Part shown: in pieces, positions 22,953-37,012 of the stretch
How the letters are laid out: each line of letters begins with the position of its first letter
Position numbering within the stretch: the stretch's first letter is position 1
Made by a program: the position numbers and the translations under genes
The notes under the pieces: generated by a model
Seen by the model: the letters and a program-made list of their open reading frames with translations, nothing else
What the model was told of the DNA's origin: nothing
Databases searched by the model: none
From: Heterotrichella gracilis
Lineage: Eukaryota > Sar > Xanthophyceae > Tribonematales > Xanthonemataceae
NCBI GenBank assembly: GCA_032358255.1
Contig: JAULBX010030707.1
Coordinates: 115,882 to 179,881 of the forward strand
DNA: 64,000 bases
Direction of reading: 5' to 3'

Positions 22953-25900
22953 TCACACACGCATCAGAGGCGCCCCAGCAGCTGCCAACCGCACAGGCAA
23001 GCGCAGGTGGCGTAGCTGCCGGGCAGGGGGTACCCATGGTATATGCTGCAGACCTAGCTGCTTCCGTGGCAGGCCCATGCTGCTGCTCCTGTTGCCTCCG
23101 CCCACAGCAATGCGCCTGCCACCGCTGCCGCCACCGCTGCCGCCACCGCTGCCGCCACCGCTGCTGGCCGCTGGCGAGCCCCAGGGCTTCTTCAGTTCAG
23201 GAACCTGCTTGCCCGCTGCTGGCCCCTTGGCACTAGTGCTGGGTGTGCTAGTGCTGGGTGTGCTGAGGGTTGCCACAGGCAGGAGCGCTCCCGCAGCGCT
23301 GATGACGGGGCTGCCCTGAGCAATGCCCTTCAGGAACTGTGACACATCTGCCACTGCTGCAAAAGGGTATCCATCAATGACTTGCTTCACGCTGATGAAC
23401 ATCCCCTTGTGTGCCACAATGTGGCGCAGGCACACATGCAGATGCGCAACTAGCACGGCTGTATCCTCCTGTTTGTCGACCAAGCTGTAAAACGTTATGG
23501 CCGCAGATGTGCATTTCGGGTGCCCCGACACTAACTGTGGCCACGGACCGCTCCACCAGTCAGTGCCTGAGCACGTTGTGTGCAACGTCATCCTCTGCGC
23601 AGGGTGGATGTACACTGTCAGTGACAGTACACCAACAGACTGGAAAGCTTCAGGCGAGAGCGTGATGAGGCAGGTGCTCCGGTATGGCTCTGAACTTAGC
23701 ACACACCATGCAAACAGATTACAAGCCATGACAACAGAAAAGCAGAAGGCTTGCCAACTTCCTGTCACCTTGAAGGTGATGCGCAGATCGTCAACCAAAG
23801 GCTTGGACTTCAGCGCGGTGTTCAGCTGCTCCCCAAAATTCATCAGCGCCTCACAGGCACTGGTGTAGGCCATTGGCGTCCAGTCAGCGGGCTTGAACAG
23901 GGAAAATTCTGCCACCTCACCATCCTCGCGTATCAAGCTCTGCAAGCACAAAATGAAATTGCTGGAAATGCTCACAGGACTATTTTTTCTTCCTTTCTTC
24001 CTTGTGGAAAATTTCAGCATCAGCTTGGCATTTGCTCCCCCTCAATAATTCAATTACTTCGCTAAAGATAATCCACAGGCACTAATTGATTATATTTACC
24101 TGAGAGTCAAAAGACCTTTACGCTGAATTGCAGTACATGGACCAACAACATGCAGCGCTTTTTTCAGCAACAAGCACATGGGGCGAAGGTGTCAATTAGA
24201 GGCTACCGTATAGCAACCTCCCACAGAATAACCCAGGGTGGGCAAGCTTGCAGCCCCTCTTCGATAACTAACCAACAAATCCATACCTTGATGAGGGTGG
24301 CGTGCAAGGGAGCGCCCTCCAGGCACATGACGGCATTACCCAACTCGTCCATACCAAGTGTCGTCAAGTAAGGACCCAACAGGTCCGTGAAGGCGCCTGG
24401 AGGCATTCCCGCTGCCCCGTCGTGGCTGGCTAGGGCCAAGAGCAATATGCGCTGGTCGTTGGACAGGCTCTTCAAGGTGGGAATGAAGTCTGAAGCTACC
24501 TGCACAATCAGCGCACTTGAAGCCCTTGCGTAAATGCAACATTGGACTACCTACTCAACCATACCCAAAAAAGGTCCAACTGCCCGTAACACCATCAAAT
24601 CTCCATGCACTCACTTCATACAGGAGTTTTGTTACTTCAAAACCCTGGACAAAGGCCAGTATCTCTGCCTCCGAACTTGGTGGAACTGGTAGAAGGAGGA
24701 ACTGCTCCGCAAGGTACACCTGCATGGCGGGGAGTGACCGCAAGATGTAGGGCGCCAGACTCTCCGGCAGCCTTGGGCAAGCTGCCCGCAGGAACTGCCA
24801 ACTCTCAGCTGATGCTTCGGCGCTCATTGCTGCTGGCAGGTTGCACCGCGGACTGTAGTTGAGCATGCTGATGCCGTTGGGGGTCATGGCAGCAATATTG
24901 GCCCAGACAGAGCACATGCTGCTGCCTGAAAAGGCGAACAAGGCTGCGCCATGGGTCCTCAGAACAAGCGTCTTCAACAGAGCGCGAGCCTTCAGCATCT
25001 CATCCTCTGACCGCCGCACGAACCACGCCTGCAGCTGCACCACAGACGTGTTGTTAGTGCAAAGCCAGCCACCTTCCAACTAGAAAATTATGTGCACCTG
25101 TGGCCGCGCACTTGGCACGCTGCCTGTACCGTGTAAATGGTGCGGGCTTCTTGACCGCTGCAACTCTGTGTGGCACCACACGCAGACATACTTAGGGCTG
25201 CCTACCTCATCGCCAAGAAACAACGTAGGCTGAGGCAGGTTGTCCATAAACATCAGCAACGCTCCTTCCAGGCTTGCAACTCCCATACTGCCCAAGGAGG
25301 TTATGGTCTCGTCCGCAATCTGCCAATGGTCAAAGCACACATCTGTCTTTTAATGAGCCTCAGGGCAACAAAGTCTGCAAGCAAGCTTCACTGCCCTTCC
25401 CAAGGGTTTTGTTACAGCGGGTCAACAACTGCACGTTTGTAATTGCAGCAAGGGTGTTGAGCCTACCGTGCCCCCAGCCGCCCATGTACGCAGCTCAATC
25501 AAAAGGCTGCGCAGAGCATCTTCAAGAGACTTGCCCCCAGCAATCTGTTCAAAGTTGAGGCGGCACACCAGCAACTCCATGTCACCTCCCAACCCAAACC
25601 TGGGATGGCCCCGTGCCACTGCTGGCAAGATCTCGTTCAGGCAAAAGGACTTCCCGGCCTGCACATGACGCACCAAAGTACCGAGTTATTATGTGGCATC
25701 CAGCACGCCAAGGTTTGGGATATCAACCTCTGTAAACGACTGCTCACCTTCACTGGAGCGTTGATGGAGGGGAAGCAACCGGCCAGCAAAACTCCGTGAA
25801 ACTTGTTTCACCTCGCGCATGTCGTACAGTCCTGTCCCCTGCTGGTCTACAGCAGTCTGACCCACTCAAGCCCCTTGCAAACAAACTGTGCTGAGCTTGG

Positions 25901-27350
25901 AAAAGCCTGCTGCTTGACGTTGACTGTTTGCTGCCGCTGCACTGTCTGCTGGGTCCGCTCAGCTCAGCCAGAATATCGAAAACGGTCCGTGGGTGGTGCC
26001 TCAACTGTTTGACCCACTCGGTATTGAAGGGTGGGGAGGAGAAGAGGCAGGGCATCTGGGAGCATCTGCTGCTGCCATGTTGGTCCACAACCATTGTGTC
26101 AAGCCATCCTCCAAGAAAGAAGACCATCTCCCCGTTCGGATCAATGAGGAACAGTGGCAGCTTCTTGCGCATCCGCTCTGCACCATTGCCCTCCTTCAAT
26201 ACGCTCAACAGTTGACTCTTTTGCTCGAGAATTGGAGCTCGGTCCAGGCGAGACTCTGCACAAGTCAATATACTGTTTAGGGTTTGGGGTTGTCCATTGC
26301 AACAACATAGCACTCGTTTGGAAAACCCAGGCAGCTGCGCCGGCAAGCAGCAAACCTGATTGCAGCGCCAACAGTGGTTGCACCAGCTTGCAGGTTCCCT
26401 TTCCCAACTTCAAGTTGCAGTGTTTGTTTCCAGGCGTGGGCTCACTACAGCTTGCAGGCACCAACAGAAAGCAGGGCGCTGACTATACCTGGTGCGGGCG
26501 AGAAGCGCAAGCTCTTGGGGGAGGCATCTGCAAGCAGGCACAACTCCGTTGGTGATACTATGCACAGCAACACCCAGGCAGTGCAAAGCACCCTGTGGAA
26601 GTGGATATGACTATGTGCACTAGTGGTGCAAATGAGGCTCAAGGACTGCAAGCAGGAAGTGCAAAGAACTGTTGTATACCCCTGTTTGTGAAGCACACCA
26701 GCGAGATGGACATAAACGCAAGGAAACTGCTGCGAGATGGACATAAACGCAAGGGAAATACGCCAGCGGCTATGTCAGAAGCTGCCCTAACAGATCAGCG
26801 CCGACTGAGCTGGGCTGGGGGGAACAAACACGGAACCTGTAAGTGGCTGACAGGTCAACTCACGCGCGATGCTGCCACAGCTAGCAAAGAACCTTCTTAG
26901 CCTACAAATTGCCAAGGCTTCTACAATCTTGTCAAAGGCAGCATGCAGCAAGAACCCCCTCCATATACACCTAGCGTAAATCACCTGCTTCAACAGCACC
27001 AAGCTTGAACTGGCATGCCCTGGATAGCTACCTGGTGCTAGGGAGTGGGCAGCTGGGCTGTCAACCACGGTGCTGCGAAAAGCATAGTCTACACCCCTGT
27101 AGGAGTGACTGGCCAAACACGTTTACAAGATAACCTTCCGGCACTACCAAACAATACCTATGGTTTCCTCCCTCGTTTCCTTCAGCTCCCTTCTCAACAC
27201 ATCGATGACTTCGTCCTCCAGGAGCCCATCCCACAAGTCAGGCTTGCTGGCCGTCAGGTGCAGCAACTGGCCCCTTTCGACAGCGGTCACAGCTGCAGCA
27301 CGGACCAAACGCTGCACAGTGCGTTTGTCTTCCACGTTTTCCCTCGACAG
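22953..27350 (-). CDS. Unrecognised P-loop protein, possible ATPase
   Basis: The 3' part has six exons in phase 0: 25467..25658, 25206..25319, 24615..25028, 24287..24499, 23769..23939 and 22953..23594. Upstream pieces are less certain: an exon ending at 25748 (FPSINAPVK), an open block at about 25950-26190 (SSPPFNTEWVKQLRHHPRTV) and one at 27158-27350 (RTVQRLVRAAAVTAVERGQL). The exon junction gives NAPVKAGKSFCLNEIL, a Walker A-like GKS followed by LN; LPQPTLFLGDE may be Walker B; a helical region with LSNDQRILLLALASHDG resembles a winged-helix or lid part. The C-terminus is Gly/Ser-rich from a GCC-rich 12-base repeat. I do not recognise the family. A multicopy or selfish-element ATPase (crinkler/RHS-like) is one guess only. 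Confidence 0.5.
23104..23165 (-). repeat. 12-base minisatellite encoding Gly/Ser
   Basis: About five copies of CCACCGCTGCCG; on the minus strand they encode GGSG units in the C-terminal tail of the P-loop protein. Confidence 0.9.
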
Positions 27351-27359
27351 TACAGGCAT

Positions 27360-28500
27360 CCTTGCACATCAGAGATGATGCCCAGTTGAGAGGTTCAGCA
27401 GATCCCTGCCAGGGCAAGTTGGGTTGCCCCGAAACCCACCGTTGAAACAAAACAATCTGTGTTCAAACGTCTTGTCATCGACTGTAGCAACAAGGACTGC
27501 AAGTTGTCACAATGGGCGGCCAGGAGCCTTTTTGGCGCATGGCAAATATGCACGGCACATGCATGCATGCAACACCTTGGCTAGGGTTTGGCCCAGGGTC
27601 ACCCGGTGTGGGCTACGGCCTTTCCCTCGTGAGGGTTTTCTCACACAAACCTTGTCAACGGCTGCGTGGCTGCTGAGTTGGGCTACCCCATGTACGTTGC
27701 CGTTCTCTGCACATCGCAAGTATGTGAAACACTGTAGGCTAGGGTTTTTAATCATAATGGCACCCGGTGTTTTGTGGCTGTGCTAGAAGCGGGGAGGGAT
27801 GGCAGCGCATTGGGCAGACTGGCAGCATCCCACACCCTGACTGTCAGTGATTTGCGCAAGGATAGTGTTTCACAATACAGACCACGGTGTTTGATTGCAG
27901 CACCTGCGTGCGCAGCAGGTCATGCACACGTTCTCACGGATAGGGTCTAGGGTGACCCTCAAGCATGTACATGTTGCTCAGCGTTGGTCACCCTACAGGG
28001 TTCGGCGTGACTCCACTCCCCTCGGTGTCACCTCAGTGCCGCAATTCAAATATCAGTGAAACTCGCCAGCGTACGCATTGCATTTCAGCATTCAATTCCA
28101 CAGTCTCCTACCACCACTCGGAGTCCCACCCATGCGTCACAGCCTATAGCTAGTAGGCCGTGCACAGCGCCCTTTGAGAAAACCAAGGACTCACCAGTAC
28201 CCCGCTACCCCCGCTGCCATGTCGCCCACCCTCGCCACAGCTTGCTTGGCAGCAGTTTTGGCTGCTGCTAATCATGCACAGGTAAGATTACGCTACCACA
28301 TACCCTCATCCGCCAAGAGCTCCCTGAATACAGAGTGCGGTGCCTATGCGAGCATTTCGGCACTTGGCACCCACTGCCACAACAAAGCGCCCTCAAACTG
28401 AATAATACTCTGGGATTCCTGAGCATCCTACCCCTCCCCCCATTTGCTATCAGCCCACCCCCACCCCTCCCCCCATTTGCTACCCCCCACCCCTGCCTGC
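27360..28500. other. Region between the P-loop and NAGK genes
   Basis: No gene supported. It should hold the 5' region of the P-loop gene and the 3' UTR of NAGK. Around 28315-28345 a diverged copy of the NAGK last exon (AGCTCCCTGAATACAGAGTG) is visible. Confidence 0.4.
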
Positions 28501-31705
<3,205 letters not shown>

Positions 31706-32495
31706 GCTAAACCCTGTTTCGCCTCTCGGCCAAGCTCACGAATGGGAATGGTTCCTACGTTGGGAAGGGCTGGCAGGTAGCAAAGACGCTATCTAGCGAG
31801 TGCTGTGCTTGTTGTGGGGGCTGCGCGTGTTATAACCTGGTGTCCCATGCCGCAAACGTTTTGGCTCACGTTTGACTGCAAGGGGGATGGGCCTTTCTTG
31901 TGGGTCACGGGGGGGAAACAAGCCCATTAAAATGCGCGCCAATTAATTTAAACAGAAAATGCACATGCTTTGTCAACACCTGCCTGCACACAAAGGTGGA
32001 TGAACTGGCCAAAGCATAGAGTATGTTGCTGTTGGGTGTGTATTTCCACCCCAGTACTTTTTACTGCAAAACTGTAAAACACACTTTTCACTGGCGAAAC
32101 GGCCTTGAAGTGACCTCAAAAACGGGCAACCCTTTGCGCCCCTCAGTGCCAGTCGTGAGCTCAGCTACACAGGCAGTGCGCCAACATAATTGGCGGGGAT
32201 CTCTGAAATCCAAACCCTAGCCAGAGAACCTGCAGCTTCCATAGCTGAAAGCTCCGGTACTGCCTCCCCAATAAAGTCCACCCCAGTTTCCCCCAAATTT
32301 ACTCATGCCTGATTGGCTCCCGTTATGTATGAGACCTGGCGCACAGTCCTGCCAAAGCTGACCATGACCAGCTACACACACACACACTCAAAAGGAATCT
32401 GCCAGTTGAAGGCCCTCGACGCAGAGCTCTGCACTGCAGCTACAATGCTCCCGCCAGTCCCTCCCCTGCCCCTCTTCAAGCAAAACCCCCCTGGC
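31706..32495. other. Region between NAGK and the WD40 gene
   Basis: This should hold the NAGK promoter and the 3' UTR of the WD40 gene. A copy of the WD40 last-exon end (GACCTGGCGCACAGTCCTGC) is at about 32335-32370. No other gene is seen. Confidence 0.45.
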
Positions 32496-32565
32496 TCATG
32501 CCTGGTCGCCCCCCGCCACGTACGTGACCTGGCGCACAGTCCTGTCAAAGCTGACGGTGACCAGC
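32335..32565 (-). repeat. Copy of the WD40 last exon in its 3' UTR
   Basis: GACCTGGCGCACAGTCCTG(C/T)CAAAGCTGAC appears at about 32334 and again inside the coding end at about 32526. Confidence 0.85.
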
Positions 32566-35500
32566 ACGTTTTCCTCCCCGTCGTAGTGCATGCCCCTCAC
32601 CCCCTTGGTGTGCACCTTGAGCCGGGCCACCTCCCTGCCGCTGCCCACGTGGAACACACACACCACACCGCCCTCGCCTGCAGACAACACACAACGAATC
32701 AGTAGATACATGCTGCCCATCCGCCACATCAGTATATCCTTGCATGAGACCGCTATGTAGAAACACCTTGGTCAGAAAAAAGAAGAAAAAAATACTCGCA
32801 CAACCAAAGACGTAAACCAAAAGTGTTAGGGTGTTACAGGACCCCACTCGCACCCGTTGCAAAGGCATAGTACATGTTAACATGTTTTTTGAACCCTAAA
32901 CAGCCCTAAATAAAAAAGTTTAAAATAAAGATTGAAGAAAAAAGGTGTCCACAGGATCCCACCCACACCTGCAGCAAAGACATAGTAGCTGCTTGCATGC
33001 CACGCCGTGATGGACGTGTGGAACCGGTCGGCCACCGGCAGGCCATACAGGGTGCGCAGGTGGTGCCAGGTGGCGGTCGCCAGCAGCAGGAGCCTGGATG
33101 TGTCTGTGGCCACCAGCAGGAAGCTACCACATGGCGACAGGCTGAGGTGGGTGGCGGTGAAGGACACGTGCTCGTCGCCTGACTCGTTCAGGTTCACGCG
33201 GGACTCCTCCTGGAAACAACAGATAATTAAAAACAAAAGTAAATCAGTAATGATTGAGAATGGCGGTGAATTAACTGGGCATGGTCACATGCAATTCAGC
33301 ATCTACATTTGCAAATAATCAATACATTAAAAGGGACAAGAATAAATTGCAGCGGCGCAGAAGGTGCCCTCAAAATTTGGAGCTCTTGAAAGTGCACTGG
33401 TAAAACAGGTAAAATCTAACGACACTAGCCGTTCTGCAGACAACGTCAATCATCCATGATTTGCAGGCTGGTTCACGCGGGTGTGGGTGTGATGCTGGTG
33501 CCTACCCCCTTATCATCGCAGCTGTGCACCCGCAGGTAATTAGTCCCCCTCACAGCCACCACCGCGCTGCCCCCCATCACCTCCACATCCATCACCTGAC
33601 CAGGGTGGGTGTAGTGGCGGGGAGAGGCAAAGCCAGCCTCATCTGCATGCACCACCACACAGGGCTTAGGGTTTAGGGTTTAGAATGAGGGTTTAGGGTG
33701 CATATGCAGGATCCACCACACAGGGTTTAGGGTTAAGGGTTAGGATTTAGGGTGTGTATGCAGGATCCACCACACAGGTGTGGGGTCAAGGCAGGCTATT
33801 GCATGTGGTCCGTGTCAAACCATGCTGTCAAGGGTGTGGGGTCACAAGGGGTTGGCATACCATTACCGTATACCATAACTGCTTGATGTCTGCCCGTGTC
33901 CCCAACCTCCACCCCCCCGACCTGTGTACACCATCAAACCCCACCCGCCCCATTCCCCACCTGTTGTACCCGCCACCGTAGTCCCCCACCCCCAACACGC
34001 ATCCCCCACCCCCCACCTGTACTCCTGTCACCGCACTGATGTTGTCCCCCCTCCCCAACCCCCACCCCCCAACCCCCAACCTGTCTGACCCCGTCACCGC
34101 ACTGATGGTGTCCCCCCACCCCCCCACTTTGCAGCCACCACATACTTCTGGTGCAGGCGCAGGGTATGCAACAGGGTGCCATCTGATCCAGCAGCCATGC
34201 CAATGCTGCCATCCATTCTACCCAGGAGGATGCGCTTATGGTGGGGGCCTCTGTGGGGGGGGGGGGAGGGGGGAGGTGAGGGCATGTGTGTCTCATAGGC
34301 TTGATAATGGCAGAAGTATGGCTGCAAATCCGTGTTTTTATCACATTATAAACACATCTAAAAACACGTTTAAAACATGCAGTAGGCACGTTTTCAAACA
34401 ATTTGACTAAATGTGTTTGTGTGTCTATGTTTCTGTTTCCAGACAACACAAATAGATGCACCAACATACGTGGTGTATCCCCCTTTCCACTTACTCCATC
34501 CATCTCGGGTGCAGCTCCAGGCTGATGATGCCCCCCGCCCCTGGCAGTGGGTTATGCCACCGCAGCTCCCCAGCCATGGTGAAGGCCTGAAGGGTGCCGG
34601 TGGCTGCACAGCACACAGGCTAGTGATATCGAGGATTAGGGTCTAGGGTTAGGGTTCAGGGTTCCGCCAAAACCCTGTGCCAGTGCTATGCATTACTCGC
34701 ACAGGGTTTGCGCTCTAAAGACCAAACATAACTGGAATGACAGAGTCAATGTGGACCCAAGCTACGCGCCCAGTTCCCTGCCTGTCCCCGTGATCAGGGG
34801 ATTGTCCTGTGCGCAGCAGGACACCGAGGACATAATGCCATCAACTTAATTCCCATGCTGTCAGCCTCCGGCCTTTGCTTTCCAGACACATAACACATAA
34901 ACCATGCTTTTGCTTGCAGTGCTATGCGCACCAATCTTTTCCTATTTCTGTACTCACAGTAAGTTCACAAGGAGGAAGGTGGTGCCTTACCTGTCCCCGT
35001 GACCAGGAAATCATCCTGTGAGCAGCAGCACACCGAGCATATGTTACCATCATGCTGACCCTCGATGGTGCGCGTTAGGGTGTTAGGGTAATCGTCGGCG
35101 CCGCCATACACCAGCTGCTCCACCGCGCTCCTGTCGGCTGTCGCTGAATCTAATTGGTCCACATCGTCTAGCATTGCTTGCTCAATGTGGCGGTACACTT
35201 GCTGCGGTGGGAAGGGTGTAGGGTATTAGGGTTCAGGGTACACTTGCTGCATGCGGAAGGGTGTAGGGTTTTAGGGTTTAGGGTCTACTTGCTGCTGCGC
35301 CCGCTTTTGGAAGCTAGGATCAAACACCAAGCGGTGCTCTTTGGCCACAGAGCTCAGCAAGGAGAATCCGCAAGAGTAAGAGATGTTGCTTCATAGTTTT
35401 TCAGGCACCAGTGCCACCTACCACGCAGCTATGCGACTTGCAAGTCAGCCTGGGATGCCAACGAGCTGTGGCTGGGACCCTAAACCCTAACCAGGGCCTG

Positions 35501-36086
35501 GTGCTGATTTCCGTGTTGCAGCAACAAGTTGGCAGGCACTCGCAATACACACCCTGAGAGCAATGGATGACGTTATATGCTGCGGTTGTGCGGCACAACG
35601 TGTGCCTCACTGCGTACCTCCAGGAGCATGCCCGCGTGGGGGAGGGCTCGCGGGTTGTAGCGCTCACCCGCGCTGGCCTCCAAGGCGTGCAATGCTGCAG
35701 GGAGTGAAATTTTAAGATTCAAGTCAGCGCACTCAGTGCAACTAAGCGACTCCGAAGTCATCCGGCCACATGCATGCATATTCGATGCATGCATGCATGT
35801 GAAACTTGATCGAGGTGCCTGGCTGCTGCATACCGGATGTTGGAATAAATAAATTTGCACGAGGTTATATTGCATTCGTACAGGTTCTGCAGCAGCCAGC
35901 AGCCGTGTGAAGAGACAACCCAGTGGGCTGCATGCATGCATTGTGCAGTGTTGCCGGTCTGGGCTCCTATGAGTGTGGAGTGTGGAGTGGCGACGATAGG
36001 CTTACCTGCAGTTTCATCGCGTTCGTACAGGTACTGCAGCACCAGGAGCCGTGCAAACTCCTCCGGGTCGGAACACAGGGCCGAGC
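32496..36086 (-). CDS. WD40-repeat protein (5' end not found)
   Basis: Nine minus-strand exons with agreeing phases: 36006..36086, 35618..35694, 35289..35336, 34991..35201, 34495..34603, 34120..34250, 33506..33642, 32969..33209, 32496..32677; at least 405 residues. The first recognised exon encodes CSDPEEFARLLVLQYLYERD; one or more exons with the start codon lie upstream and could not be placed. The N-terminal part is helical and acidic (AMLDDVDQLDSATAD). Then come blades with WD40 spacing: EGQHDGNICSVCCCSQDDFL, TGTLQAFTMAGELRWH, RMDGSIGMAAGSDGTLLHTL, LSLSPCGSFLLVATDTSRLL and HTKGVRGMHYDGEEN…VSFDRTVR. WD40 propellers are protein-binding scaffolds; I cannot assign a named orthologue. The short exon 35289..35336 uses a weak acceptor. 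Confidence 0.72.
33640..33785 (-). repeat. Repeated acceptor with TTTAGGG motifs
   Basis: CATCTGCATGCACCACCACACAGGG at the exon acceptor is followed by two further GCAGGATCCACCACACAGG copies near 33707 and 33762, separated by GGGTTTAGGGTTTAG-type sequence. Confidence 0.85.
34770..35052 (-). repeat. Copy of a WD40 exon donor end
   Basis: The exon end at about 34985-35050 (CCTGTCCCCGTGACCAGGAA…GAGCAGCAGCACACCGAG) is matched at about 34778-34835 inside the intron. Confidence 0.8.
35192..35302 (-). repeat. 45-base tandem units that form an intron
   Basis: On the minus strand, two 45-base units, each beginning GCAGCAAGT and containing CCCTAAACCC or CCCTGAACCC then CCCTACACCCTTCC, are followed by a third GCAGCAAGTGTACC. 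The intron 35202-35288 (87 bases) starts at CAA|GTAGAC of the first unit and ends at GCAG|CAA of the third start, so one motif gives both splice sites. Confidence 0.9.
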
Positions 36087-36959
36087 CTGGGGTGAGCATC
36101 GGCGTGTGTAGCGGGTGTGAGGTTGACACACAACGCCACACGCTAACTGGGCGATAGAGTTGCAAGACCCTTCTTCAATCTGTAGCAGATTGTATTGGCT
36201 GGAAGTTTGGCCGCAGTGGGCTGTGTCGTGTGCTACATATACTACCTGTACCTGTGGTAACACCCTAAAACCCTAGCAGGCATTCCCAGAAATACCAGTG
36301 GTCACCAGTCCCTCGTATCGGAGATTGCAACCTTTATGCGGTTGCTGATACGAGTACAAATTTGGTCGCAGTTGGCAAACCCCGACCACGGCATAGCGAC
36401 CACTGTAGCCGCATTGGACGAACGCACCAGGGCAACTGTACCATCACTGATGACCAGCAATAGCATTGCTATTGGGCAGCACTTGGCGCACGACGTTGAA
36501 CAACGTCTTTGAGACTTTCCAGCGGTTTACAGTAGCCTTTTGGGTAGTACAATGGGTTCTTTGGCCATTGCTCCACACAAGGGAGGAGGAGTACACAAGA
36601 AGACAAGTACACAGAAAAATAGTATCACCCGGGGGCCTTGCTTAAAGCTTACCCTGCCAAGGTCCTGCTGCACAATTGTATAAACAACCCATAATGTTAA
36701 CCATACCCAAAATCACAAACATAAGCAGTGCCGAGGGTTCTGTAAGGCGGTACACAGGGCCAGCGCAGGGTCAACCTGCTGCTTCACAATTGTATTCATG
36801 ACCCATAACCATAACCGTAACCATAATCCATGTGCTGTGCCAATTGGTTCCAGTCATGCGGTGCACAGGGCAAGCGCAGGGCCAACCTGCTGCTGCACAA
36901 CTGTATTCATAGGCCATAACCCATGATTAATATATATATGCACTGCCATTTGGTGCTGC
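36087..36959. other. 3' flank of the BRCT gene and unresolved WD40 5' end
   Basis: It contains at least two diverged copies of the BRCT gene's C-terminal exon (near 36735-36805 and 36855-36915) and a minus-strand TGTAA at 36527-36531. The missing 5' exon(s) of the WD40 gene should also be here; none was convincing. Confidence 0.5.
36527..36531 (-). terminator. TGTAA polyadenylation signal of the BRCT gene
   Basis: TTACA on the plus strand, 429 bases downstream of the BRCT stop codon. Confidence 0.45.
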
Positions 36960-37012
36960 TCAGGCGGTGAACAGGGCCAGTGCGGGGTCCATCTGCTGCT
37001 GCACTATGGCGT
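36640..37012 (-). repeat. Tandem copies of the BRCT gene C-terminal exon end
   Basis: The terminal coding stretch (CAGGCGGTGAACAGGGCCAG…CTGCTGCTGCAC, about 36960-37010) recurs near 36853-36910 and 36747-36800, and more faintly near 36660, each with CCATAACC-type tails. Confidence 0.85.
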
